Shown: positions 22,735-33,248, counted from the stretch's first letter. The stretch: DNA of 64,000 nucleotides from Littorina saxatilis (GCF_037325665.1 NC_090250.1:39640346-39704345), one strand, 5' to 3'. Notes: generated by a model not told the origin, from the sequence alone. Made by a program: numbers and translations.

Positions 22735-23746
22735 AAGGCACAGTAAGCCTCCCGTAAACCATCACAGAGCTCCCCGAGCGTCTACATACAGTACAAGCAT
22801 ACTTCCATTTGAACGCTCACCGAACGGGAACATCCTGGCTGCTTTCTGTCGAGCGTGAGAAATTTTCAAAGAATTTATTTTCGTGGACTTGGGCTGCTAC
22901 AACAATGGCGCCTCGTTTTGGTGCTGGACGGCTGTTATGATACCGGAAATCACGCCCGGACAGTAAGCCTCCCGTAAACCATCACAGATACTGTCAGGCT
23001 TTTACACACAGTACAAACACGCTTCCATTTAAACACTCACCGAACGTGAACATCCTAGGTGCCCTACGTAAAGAGCGAGCAATTTTCAAAGAAATAATTT
23101 TTCGGATTGTCTCCATCTCAATCGGACCCATCCTGAACTCAGGTCAAAAATGAGTTACTTCCCTTCAACTGGCGATGATTATCAGAATGATTCGGACCGT
23201 GGTGCGTTTTGGCGCTGGACCTAACTTTTAAAATCTAAATAATAAATTCTCAGCTTGTTACACAAACATTATTAAATCATAAAAGAATTCTTTTTTTATC
23301 AAGACAAGATCAGTACAATTCGAAGTTTTGAAAGTTTGAAAAGCCCGAAAGCAGGGTCACGCAAGGTCGTGATTTTCGTAGCAGACGACGGTTTATAGGC
23401 AGTCAAAAGCCATCGCTAGAGTTCTTATGAATCACATTCGTTTTTTTCGTGCAAAGTCAGAGGTACACAACGTGCTATTGCAGATAAGCTCACAGCGAGC
23501 CCCATTCAAATTACAAACTGACGACTGCATTGTGAAAAAGGGAAACTGGATCACACGGGTTCACGATGGCTCAGGGGTAAGATAAACCACGCAAAAATAA
23601 ATTCTTTGAAAATTGCTCGCTCTTTATGTAGGGCACCTAGGATGTTCCCGTTTGGTGAGCGTTCAAATGGAAGGGTGTTTGTACTGTGTGTAAAAGCCTG
23701 ACAGTATCTGTGATGGTTTACGGGAGGCTTACTGTGCCTTTAATGT
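22735..23746. mobile_element. Long-TIR element with a third internal copy of its end
   Basis: Arms of about 150 bp are inverted at 22735-22890 and 23600-23746. They begin AAAGGCACAGTAAGCCTCCC and contain ACCATCACAGA and GAACGCTCACC. A third copy lies in direct orientation at about 22960-23105. No coding sequence is seen. The flanks CTCAAAGG and CCTTTAA hint at a decayed TTAA target. Confidence 0.75.
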
Positions 23747-23959
23747 GTTTGAAATTTACCAGTGCCAATTAATTAAAATATATTTTTTATGGCATATCAG
23801 TCTTCTTGAATTTTTATTGGATTTATCATGAGCGTTTGATTATGATAATGGATGATACAATTTATACATCGCCTATTCTGCTCAAATGGTCATTGAGCAA
23901 ACAAAACCCCCAAAACTAGACCAGGAGAATAATGTGCAAGATACAGACAGACAGACAGT

Positions 23960-24001
23960 GACAGCCAGATAATCTATCTATATATATATACGACTTGTGT
24001 C

Positions 24002-24046
<45 letters not shown>

Positions 24047-26365
24047 GCGATGCACGCCCAAGGTTCTCGATGGATCTGTTTCAAATTTGGTGGGCATATT
24101 CAGGTAGACCCCGGACACAACCTGCTCGATGAGATATTTCAACACGTGCTCTCAGCGCGCAGCGCTGAACCGATTTTGGTTTTTCTCTGGATCCATTCCC
24201 AGTAACTCTTCCTTATCTTCTCCAGTGTTTTCAGCGTTTATCTCCCTTCCTTCGTGTGGCGTCAATCCATATTCCCGTTACTACGTTACTATTTTTAGAA
24301 TGTCACAGCACTGTCCAGAACGCTTTCATTGCACCCGTAAGTTGTCCTTACTGTAAAAGTGAAAAGGTCGAATCAATTTATAGCCACGCGAAAAATACAC
24401 TGTCATCTATCTCTATATATTTATAGATATAGATATACATATATATATACGGCTTCTCTGTGTGTGTGTGTTTGTGTGTGTGTGTGGGCAAGACCTGTGG
24501 ATTGTAGAGTTCTGTTTGTGATGTGGTCTGGCGGCTTTGGTGTGTCTGTATGTTCAGGCCTTTCTTCGACAAGTCATAACAGTTATTCTCAATCCCGTTT
24601 GAGTGGACTTCGCCTTCAAAGGTGATTGTGGTGTTTCGGCACTCGGTTACATTTGGCGTCGTCGACAGCGATGGGACTCGACATGAAATGTTCAGGCCAC
24701 TGAATCATTTTCGTGCTGTTCCCATTCCACCTGGGAGGGACCTAAGCTTGGCGGGTCCATGGTTCGGAACTTTGGGGACAAAGTTCATTCAAAGGGGGTC
24801 GAGTGTGACAGGGAGACTACTGTCGCCCTTCACAGCAGACTCTGCAGAGTTGTTCGCCTTAGAAGTTGTGGGCTTTCCTTGCATGTTCCCGTAAGTTGTC
24901 CTCACTGTAAAAGTGCAAAGGTCGAATCTATTTATCGAAAAATCCACTGTCATCTATCTCTATATATTTATATATATAGATAGATATATATACGGCTTCT
25001 GTGTCTGTGTGTGTGTGTGTGTGTGTGTGGAGGCAATACCTGTGGATTGTAGAGTTCTGTTTGTGATGGGGTCTGGCGGCTTTTGTCTGTCTGTATGTTC
25101 TGGCATTTGAGAAGCCATAACAGATAATATAGGGCTTAGAAATAAGCTCTAAAATTCTCAATCCCGTTTGAGAGGACTTCGCCTTCAAAGGTGATTGTGG
25201 TGAGCTGTCTGTCTCTGTCTCGCGTTTCACCCCGGCGAAGCCAGGTATTCCTCTAGTCTATATATATATACGACTTGTGTCTGTGTGTGTGTGTGTGTGT
25301 GTGTGTCTGTGTGTTCGCGATGCACGGCCAAGGTTCTCGATGGATCGATCTGTTTCAAATTTGGTGGCCATATTCAGGTACACCCCGGACACAACCTGGT
25401 CGATGAGATATTTCAACACGTGCTCTCAGCGCGCAGCGCTGAACCGATTTTGGTTTTTCTGTTCATCTTCCCAGATCCATTCCCAGTAACTCTTCCTTAT
25501 CTTCTCCAGTGTTTTTGCGTTTATCTCCCTTCCTTCGTGTGGCGTCAATGCATATTCCCGTTTCTATTTTTAGAAGGTCACTGTCGACAACGCTCAATCC
25601 ATATTCCCGTTGTACTATTTTTAGAAGGTCACTGTCCCGGCGAAGCCGGGTATTACTCTTCCTTATCTTCTCCAATGTTTTGTGCGTTTATCTCCCTTCC
25701 TTCGTGCGGTGCGCCGGCGAAGCCGGGTATTCGGCTCGACTTCTTCCCGGCGAAGCGGGTATTCATCTAGTATATATATATGGCTTGTGTCTCTGTGTGT
25801 GTGTGTTCGCGATGCACGGCCAAAGTTCTCGATGGATCTGCTTCAAATTTGGTGGGCATATTCAGGTAGACCCCGGACACAACCTGGTCGATGAGAATTT
25901 TCAACACGTGCTCTCAGCGCGCAGCACTGAACCGACTTTGGTTTTTTTGTTCATCTTCCCAGATCCATTCCCAGTAACTCTTCCTTAACTTCTCCAGTGT
26001 TTTGCGTTTATCTCCCTTCCTTCGTGTGGCGTCAATCCATATTCCCGTTACTATTTTTAGAAGGTCACTGTCCACAACGCTTTCATCCCGGCGAAGCCGG
26101 ATATTCCCGTTACTATTTTTAGAAGGTCACTGTCCACAACGCTTTCATCCCGGCGAAGCCGGGTATGCCTGTTCTTCTTCCCGGCGAAGCTGGGTATTTT
26201 TCGCCGGGTATTTGGGTCTACTTCTTCCCGGCAAAGCCGGGTATTTTTCGCCGGGTATTCGGCTCTACTTCTTCCCGGCGAAGCCGGGTATCATTCGGCT
26301 CTACTTCTTTCCGGTGAAGCCGGGTACCCGGCGAAGCGGGTATTCATTCTAGTATATATATATAT
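23960..26365 (+). mobile_element. Cluster of TA-flanked, GT-headed repeats (family B)
   Basis: At least four related units start with a TA tract and GGCTTCTGTGT or CGACTTGTGTCTGTG plus a GT microsatellite. Two subtypes are present. One continues CGCGATGCACGgCCAAGGTT and AAATTTGGTGGGCATATTCA. The other has ACCTGTGGATTGTAGAGTTC. Units end in GC-rich hairpins (CCCGGCGAAGCCGGGTATT) followed by TCTAGTATATATA. No protein is encoded. Similar copies form an inverted pair at 44515-45700. Confidence 0.75.
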
Positions 26366-26649
26366 ATATATAAATAACGAAAAAGTTGGGCTTGTGGCAC
26401 ACACACACACACACACACACACACTTTCTTTCTGATGGCAATATGTGTGTGAGAGTGTGTGTTTGTGTGTGTGTTTTACCAAACAATAAAACACCACTTA
26501 CAATCTTGTTCTACTTAAAGCAACAAAACAAAACATTATTGAAATACTTGTATTTATGTCATAACGTCATACGAATATTCCAAGCAAATATACCCAATCA
26601 AAGACACTCAGATGGAAAGATTTTGTCTAAAAAATGGTGACTATCAAGT

Positions 26650-27147
26650 CCCAGCCAGCAAGACATTAGCGGCCGATAATCGGCCGAACACCCTTCAAAA
26701 AGTCGGGCCGGTAACGTCAAAACATACGACGCGGGTGTTGGCCAGACTAACTTTTGCAAAGAGGCAACGATGCGGCCGATAGGCGGCCGAACACCTGCAC
26801 TATGGCGGCACGCATCCGGTCCGATGTTAATCGGCCCGATGACTTGTTTGACCTGCGGTCCGACACCTTATGCCGAGATCGGGAAGATATCGATTTCAGC
26901 GGGAAGACATCGGGACGATGTCGGCATAAGGTGTCGGGCCGCAGGTCCAACAAGCCATCGGGCCGATTAACATCGGACCGGATGCGTGCCGCCATAGTAC
27001 AGGTGTTCGGCCGCCTGTCGGCCGCCTCGTTGCCTCTTTGCAAAAGTTAGTCGGGCCAACACCCGCGTCGTATCTTTTGACGTCACCTGCCCGACTTTTT
27101 GAAGGGTGTTCGGCCGACTATCGGCCGCTAATGTCTTGCTGGCTGGG
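26650..27147. mobile_element. 498-bp fold-back element
   Basis: Nearly the whole element is one inverted repeat: two arms of roughly 230-245 nt, about 95% identical by eye, with ends CCCAGCCAGCAAG and CTTGCTGGCTGGG. It is rich in CGGCCGA and CCGATG motifs, unlike the AT-rich surroundings. A related single end (reading CCCCAGCTAGCAAG on the minus strand) lies at 30650-30666. The two strands show almost the same open frame, which follows from the palindrome. Confidence 0.85.
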
Positions 27148-28312
27148 TGCAGCTACAGATACAGCAGTATGTACCACCACCACCCCCCCCCCCCAAGTGT
27201 AACAGTGCAAAATTCACTTACAGCTACAGCTACAGCAGTATAACCCCCCCCCTCCCCCCAGTGTTACAGTGGAAAACAAACCTACAGATACAGCAGTGTG
27301 TACAACCCCCCCCCCCCCCCCCCCCAGTGTAACAGTGCAAAACAAATCACCAGCTAGAGATACAGCAGTATGTAGAACCCCCCGCCCCTACCGCCCTCAC
27401 TGTAACAGTACAAAACACACCTACAGCTACAGATACAGCCGTATACACCCCCCCCCCCTCAGTATTACAGTATAAAACACACCTACAGCAACAGATTCAG
27501 CAGTATATACAACCCCCCAAGTGTAACAGTGCAAAAATTACTTACAGCTACAGCTACAGCAGTATGTACACCTCCCCTCCCCCTTAGTAACAGTGCAAAA
27601 CATACCTACAGCTACAGCAGTATGTACAACCCCCAACCCCCCCCCCCCACCACTGTAACAGTACAAAACTCATTTACAGCTACAGATTCAGAATTATGTA
27701 CATCCCCCTCCCCCCGCTGCCACCACTGTAACAGTACCAAACATACCTACAGCTTCAGATACAGCAGTATGTACAACACTCAACCGCCTTCCCCCGTGTA
27801 GAGTGCAAAACACACCTAGACCTACAGATACAGCAGTATGTACAACCCCCCCCCCCCCCCCCCCCCCCCCCCACCCCTGTGTGCAAAACACACCTACAGT
27901 TACATATACAGCAGTATGTTCAACCCCCCCCCCCCTCCCCGCCTACTGTAACAGTACATAACACACCTACAGCTACATCAGTATGTACAAACCGCCCCCC
28001 CCCCCCCCCAGTGTAACAGTACAAAACACGCCTACAGCTACAGATAGATCAGTATGTACACCCCCCCCCCCCCCCAAGTGTTACAATGCAATACCTACAG
28101 CTACAGATACATCAGTATGTACACCACACCCCCCAAGTGTAACAGTGCAAACCACACTTAATTATTACAGCTACAGATTCAGCAGTATGTACTCCACCCC
28201 CACCCCCCCCCCCCCCCCCCCCCCGTGTAACAGTGCAAAAATCACTAACAGCTACAGCAGTATACCCCCCTCCCCGTACAGCTACAGCAGTATAAACAAG
28301 AAGGGCAAAGCC
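27148..28312 (+). repeat. Poly-C minisatellite, about 60-75-bp units
   Basis: Units consist of CTACAGCTACAGATACAGCA, GTATGTAC, a variable C run of 5-25, then GTGTAACAGTGCAAAACACA. At least fifteen copies are present here. The same repeat resumes at 29590-29870 beyond two other repeats. The C-runs could form i-motifs, or G-quadruplexes on the other strand. Confidence 0.9.
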
Positions 28313-28510
28313 CATACGACTCACATGCTTGACCTTGACCTTTACATGACCTTGGCCTTCAGGGTCAAGGTCAAATAACTAAACCTAGCAATGACATACA
28401 CTAAGAACTGCTTTACACATTTTTCCTACCAAAATACATGTGACCTTGACCCAAGGTCAAGGTCATCCAAGGTCATGCAACACAAAGCTGTTAATTCAAG
28501 ACATAGGAAG
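28313..28510. mobile_element. Repeat-like segment with multiple AGGTCA half-sites
   Basis: The segment has TGACCTTGACCTTTACATGA, GGGTCAAGGTCAAA, and later TGACCTTGACCCAAGGTCAA followed by GGTCATCCAAGGTCATG. AGGTCA or its complement TGACCT occurs about eight times, close together and in both orientations. It interrupts the poly-C minisatellite and resembles a dispersed molluscan repeat I remember, though this is not verified. Confidence 0.55.
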
Positions 28511-28784
28511 TACAATGGTGCTTATTAGCGAGCTTTAGATTGACCAACGAAACTTAGTTCGTAGCGATCCCTTTCGTTTCCGGTTATGCAATCGGGAAAT
28601 CCCTGCGAACTTTTCTTCGCGCCTGCGGTTCTGAGGCGGTAGCACCTTTAGAAGCAGACAAAATGTTTGTCGTGCTCATCCAAACCAATGGCTAAAACAT
28701 TGGATAGTGTTCGTGTGTTGCACCACACTTTGAATTGTTGGGTGTGACGAAAACTCGTGGTGACGATTTTAAACCATGTTGGGT

Positions 28785-29582
28785 CACGCATGGTCCAATC
28801 TTACATGGTCCAATCTTACATGGTCCAACCTTACATGGTCCAACCTTACATGGTCCAATCTTACATGGTCCAATATTACATGGTCCAATAATATATATAT
28901 GGACCATGTACGATTGGACCATGTAAGGTTGGACCATGTAATGTTGGACCATGTAAGATTGGACCATGTAAGGTTGGACCATGCAAGATTGGACCATGTA
29001 AGATTGGACCATGTATGGTTGGACCATGTAAGGTTGGACCATGTAAGATTGGACCAATCTTACATGGTCCAATATTACATGGTCCAACCTTACATGGTCC
29101 AATCTTACATGGTCCAATATTACATGGTCCAACCTTACATGGTCCAATCTTACATGGTCCAATATTACATGGTCCAATATTACATGGTCCAATAATATAT
29201 ATATGGACCATGTAAGATTGGACCATGCAAGGTTGGACCATGTAAGATTGGACCATGTAAGGTTGGACCATGTATGGTTGGACCATGTAAGATTGGACCA
29301 TGTAAGGTTGGACCATGTAAGGTTGGACCATGTAAGGTTGGACCATGCAAGATTGGACCATGCAAGATTGGACCATGCAAGATTGGACCATGTAAGGTTG
29401 GACCATGTAAGGTTGGACCATGTAAGATTGGACCATGTAAGGTTGGACCATGTAAGGTTGGACCATGTAAGATTGGACCATGCAAGATTGGACCATGTAA
29501 GATTGGACCATGTAAGATTGGACCATGTAGGTTTGGACCATGTAAGGTTGGACCATGTAAGATTGGACCATGTAAGATTGGT
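28785..29582. repeat. 15-bp satellite in four alternating, inverted blocks
   Basis: The unit is GGTCCAATCTTACAT or its complement. Block 1 (28790-28888) and block 3 (29053-29190) run one way; block 2 (28905-29052) and block 4 (29202-29582) run the other. Two junctions are AATAATATATATATGG and one is GATTGGACCAATCTT, itself a palindrome. Since 15 is a multiple of three and the unit lacks stops, long open frames with five-residue repeats appear on both strands. They are not genes. Confidence 0.92.
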
Positions 29583-29589
29583 GTGCATC

Positions 29590-29875
29590 AGTGCAAAACA
29601 CACCACCAGCTACAGATAGATCAGTATGTACCCCCCCCCCCCCCAAGTGTCACAATGCAATACACACACCTACAGCTACAGATACATCAGTATACATACA
29701 CCCCACCCCCCAAGTGTAACAGTGCAAACCACACTTAAAGCTACAGATTCAGCAGTATCATGAGTATGTACTCCACCCCCCCCCCCCCCCACTGTACAGG
29801 ACAAAACACCTACATCTACATCTACAGATACAGCAGTATGTACTCCCCCCACTGTATAACAGCAAAACTAACATT
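29590..29875 (+). repeat. Poly-C minisatellite, second block
   Basis: Continuation of the unit described for 27148-28312, with CTACAGATAGATCAGTATGT and C runs. Confidence 0.85.
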
Positions 29876-29898
29876 AAAGAAAAAAAAACCAAAATCAC

Positions 29899-30291
29899 TT
29901 ACTCGCTGGATCCGTCGGTTGTCCTCGAGTTGACGTTAACAGCTTGAACACACCTGTAGGTTTCCATCCGTCCTTGGCTACACAATTTTAACTTGTCAAC
30001 TATCACCGCCACCACGTGGCACTGGGACCAGCACTCAGATTGAGATCCCGAGGCGACATTCGTCTCGGATAACATATCATCAATGTGCTGTCCAACATTC
30101 GCAAGAATGTCTCTTCTTTCGATATTAACTTGAACTAAGAAAACAAATAAACTTCGCTCACGCGGGAAAGTAGCAGCTAGCCGGCCATGTTCACACTCAA
30201 TCTTGTTTGTACCGTAAGGAAAGCTATTAGAGTATTTCAAGTATATATGATGGCGTATTTTTAAAATGTAAAACTCATGGTTTGAGCTCAT
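29899..30291 (-). other. Unrecognised minus-strand open frame with exon-like borders
   Basis: A frame of about 130 codons ends in GATCCAGCGA followed by gtaagtg, a good donor. An acceptor-like ttgttttcttag lies inside it at about 30136, giving a candidate exon of about 235 nt that includes CWSQCHVVAVIVDKLKLCSQ. Composition is not simple repeat. I do not recognise the protein. It may be a host exon, or part of a transposon whose end lies at 30650-30666. Confidence 0.3.
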
Positions 30292-30674
30292 GCTGTATTT
30301 GATTGCAAATATACAAACAAAACTTACAATTAATTATCCTACTCCTATGTGAAAAAGTCAACAAATATGAATAATTTAGTTTCGCATTTGCAGAGTCATG
30401 TCACGCCGTTCCCGACGCTTGAACAGGGGACGTAACAAATGCTAAAATAATGATAATAAATTCAAGTCGTTATCTCCCGTAACTCTGCATATTTTTATCG
30501 ACAGCAACATTGCGTCGGGCCGATGTCGGGGTTTATTACGTACATTTGCCGAGTTTTACACACAGTCAAAACGATATCGGCGCGACAACGGACGTCGACA
30601 CACGACATTTGACGACGTCACCCGACTGAAATCGTCAGTCGGCCGACGAAAGCTTGCTAGCTGGGGTCGTCACA

Positions 30675-33191
30675 CTACCAACAACCGTCCTGTTTGGTTG
30701 GCTGGAAAGGGAGATTATCGGTGTTCAACCCGAGCTGTCCCTCAGCAAAAGTCAGTAACTGCTGCACACGTGTCTGGTTTGCCGTTGGGTGGCGCGCCAT
30801 GATGTGGATACAGTAGTTGGTCAGAAGACCCAGGAAGGTGCTGCAGTCGTATTCTATGGCAAACTCGTCGTCCAGGTAAATGACTGTGTAGTCCACCTGA
30901 ACGACAGAGCAAAGAACAAGGTTATTAATATATGAAGTCTTATATCGCGCGCGTATCTCCAGACTCGGACTCAAGGCGCAGGGATCTATTTATGCCGTGT
31001 GAGATGGAATTTTTTACACAATACATCACGCATTCACATCGACCAGCAGATCGCAGCCATTTCGGCGCATATCCTACTTTTCACGGCCTATTATTCCAAG
31101 TCACACGGGTATTTTGGTGGACATTTTTTATCTACGCCTATACAATTTTGCCAGGAAAGACCCTTTTGTCAATCGTGGGATCTTTAACGTGCACACCCGG
31201 CCCAATGTAGTGTACACGAAGGGACCTCGGTTTTTCGTCTCATCCGAAAGACTAGGTTATACACTGGTATCTGTAAGGGAAGTTGACTAGTTCCCTCCAA
31301 TGAGAGGATACATACTAGTACACTGGTGGAAACCATTACCAGAGAACAACAGCCTGCTACTCTCGCTTTTTTCCGTAAAGGCGGTCTTTAATTGGGCCCA
31401 AAGTCGACTTCGCGAAGATTATGCGAAGTCCTTTTACCGAAAACTCAGCGCTAAAGCTTCGTGCGACCTGCTTCGCGAAGTATACTTCGCGTTGTCGACT
31501 TCGCCCTGTTAAAGGTCCTTGTCTACATTTTTATACCAAAATCGCCATTTGACCATTAAAATGCAGAGTCTATTATCTACAAATATCAACAATACACCCC
31601 CTTTCGATCAGGAAAGACGAAGCCAGTGTAGCCGTTTGAAAATTCATTGTAGTATTCCAGCGTAGTACTCATAGTAGGATATCCTTATTTGGAAAATGCC
31701 AAGCGCAAAACTCCTCTCAAATCCCGTGCATTTCGTGCGTTTAAAAAAAAAGCGTGGACAACGCTCCAGTGTCAAACTGTTGCTGCACTTGTTTGGGCGT
31801 GGCTATAAACATAGTCACATGAATTTGATTGGTCAGTATTTTTAGGCAAAGCACATGTTCTCAGCAAACAGAAAACAAAATATTGGAAGCGTGAGTCACG
31901 CTACCCAAAAATAAAATGTTTTTTTACATATATATTTTTTTTCTATAACTTTTTTCCCCATGGTTCATTCATCATTTGACATAATTTTGTATTGAAATCT
32001 AACCATAAGATTATTGAAAAAAAAGCAAAAATGTAGACGACCACCTTTAAGGACAGTCTTTATACGTGCTTAAATCGTCTGTGTCGGATGCAGCCTATAG
32101 GTGTCAGGGACTGCTTAATTACCTTGGGAACAAAGACAAAGAGGCCTTCTTTCCATTTGCCAGGAGTGACCTGCTCTGTCAGGGAGCCTGCAAAGAAAAG
32201 AACGATCAATGATAGTAGCTATACTATTTGCGAAACTTACTTTTGGCGCAAAAGCAAAGAACCCTTCCTTCCACTTCCCTGGGGTGACCTCGTCTGTCAG
32301 ATTCCCTGGAACAAGATGGACATGCCCTTAGCCTTATCATAGCCCCGGCGAAGATGTGAAAGAGTTTCGAAATCATGAACATCTCATATTGCTCAAGAGT
32401 AATTTTGTGACAACTTTAAACGATTGAGCTCAAATTGCTCTATAGAAATATTTAGATCAAGTTATACATATACTCTTCTTCTTCTTTTTTTTTTAGCTAG
32501 TAAATGTTTCCTTTAATCTCATTGCTTATCCTGTCCCGAAACCTAATCGAGAGAGCTCTGATCGTTAAATACCACTCGGTTGATTGTAACATTCAGAAAC
32601 CAGTGGTGTCCAAGATTTGTCCAGTAGGACTGAGCTTTTTGCAAGAACTGACGTCCATGGCATCACCAGTGGTGCTGCCGTTCATAACCTCTGTAAATCT
32701 ACCTCTATTTTATCACCGAATTTCTGAGATTGTTTGTTAGGTCTTGAAAAGGGTGAGGGGTACCGCTGTAGTTTCTTACCATGTGACATTCAAGAACTGT
32801 CCAGAAGGAGTGGCACTGCCGTTCATAACACCTGTAAATTTACCTCCATTTTAAGACCGAACTTCTCATATTTTCTAGGTGAGGTCTTGGAAGCGGGAGG
32901 GAGGAGGGGGGGCTGTAGTTTCTTACCTGTGGCGTTCAAGAACTGTCCAGTAGGACTGAGCTTTCTGCAAGAGTTGACGGCGGTGGCATCACCAGTGGTG
33001 CTAGCGGCTATGGGCTGGACGTCAATGGTGGTGCACACACAATCCTTCTCGAAGTAGGCGCCGCCAGCAGTCTGGACCTTCCCTACCTCGTACCACATGC
33101 CTGAGTAGCCCTTCATCGTGAAGTTGGCCGAAGGGGGCGGGGCTTTGCAGGCGCCTTGTGCCGTGTGCAAAACGGAGATGCAGACGACAGT
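30675..33191 (-). CDS. Secreted lipocalin (apolipoprotein D-like), signal exon not found
   Basis: Exons run 33191-32927, then either 32305-32241 or 32187-32123, then 30896-30675 with stop TAG. Phases 0, 1, 0 agree. The first exon starts with the end of a hydrophobic signal peptide (TVVCISVLHTAQGACK) and has the lipocalin motif GMWYEVGK, followed by cysteines. The middle exon ends in TPGKWKEGFFAFAPK. The last exon begins VDYTVIYLDDEFAIEYDC and ends in a helix region and DGCW. Lipocalins are small beta-barrels that carry hydrophobic ligands outside cells; the ligand here is unknown. The initiator exon should lie above 33191 but I could not fix it. Length without it is about 184 residues, normal for the family. 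Confidence 0.88.
30930..31258 (-). mobile_element. SINE copy lacking its tRNA head
   Basis: The sequence matches the SINE at 53400-53921 over its body (TTATATCGCGCG, TTTATGCCGTGTGAGATGG, CACGGCCTATTATTCC, CGTCTCATCCGAAAGACTAG) but lacks the tRNA-like head. It lies in the last intron of the lipocalin gene, very close to the final exon. Confidence 0.75.
31388..31512. mobile_element. Short TTAA MITE, family C
   Basis: Ends are TTAATTGGGCCCAAAGTCGA and GTCGACTTCGCCCTGTTAA, with inner palindromes CTTCGCGAAG. Its right-hand TTAA is also the left-hand TTAA of the neighbouring family A MITE. Confidence 0.75.
31509..32050 (+). mobile_element. TTAA MITE, family A, copy 2 (uninterrupted)
   Basis: This 542-bp copy has TTAA at both ends and inverted AGGTCCTTGTCTACATTTTT / AAAAATGTAGACGACCACCT ends. 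It is the best reference for the family in the window. It lies in the last lipocalin intron. Confidence 0.88.
32123..32187 (-). CDS. Lipocalin alternative exon, version a
   Basis: A 65-nt exon with acceptor tttgcag and donor gtaatt encodes GSLTEQVTPGKWKEGLFVFV plus PK. It is 53 bp from version b. Using both would add 65 nt in the wrong phase and break the frame, so the pair must be mutually exclusive or one is unused. Both lack stops and keep the same length. Confidence 0.8.
32241..32305 (-). CDS. Lipocalin alternative exon, version b
   Basis: A 65-nt exon with acceptor ttccag and donor gtaagt encodes GNLTDEVTPGKWKEGFFAFA plus PK after the incoming G. It is the first of two tandem homologous exons in transcription order. 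It needs phase 1 in and gives phase 0 out, exactly like version a. Confidence 0.8.
32580..32926 (-). pseudogene. Two relic copies of the lipocalin exon end
   Basis: The block TGTCCAGTAGGACTGAGCTT and the following GGCATCACCAGTGGTGCT, part of the exon at 32927-33191, recur at about 32617-32680. A shorter version (ATTCAAGAACTGTCCAGAAG) is at about 32788-32830. Both are followed by GTTCATAAC and TGTAAAT segments shared between the copies. They look like tandem partial duplications of the exon border and could not replace the exon. Confidence 0.65.
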
Positions 33192-33248
33192 CTAGAATTC
33201 AAAGATTTCGGAGACATTTTGTTTGAGTTTTTTTTTATGTGCGTTATA

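Noticed and set aside
26747-27050. Two 98-codon genes on opposite strands with nearly the same protein
   Set aside because: The two frames are mirror images produced by a near-perfect palindrome.
28692-29738. Long open frames with repeating five-residue units on both strands
   Set aside because: They follow from a 15-bp satellite without stops; every frame gives the same kind of repeat and there is no gene context.
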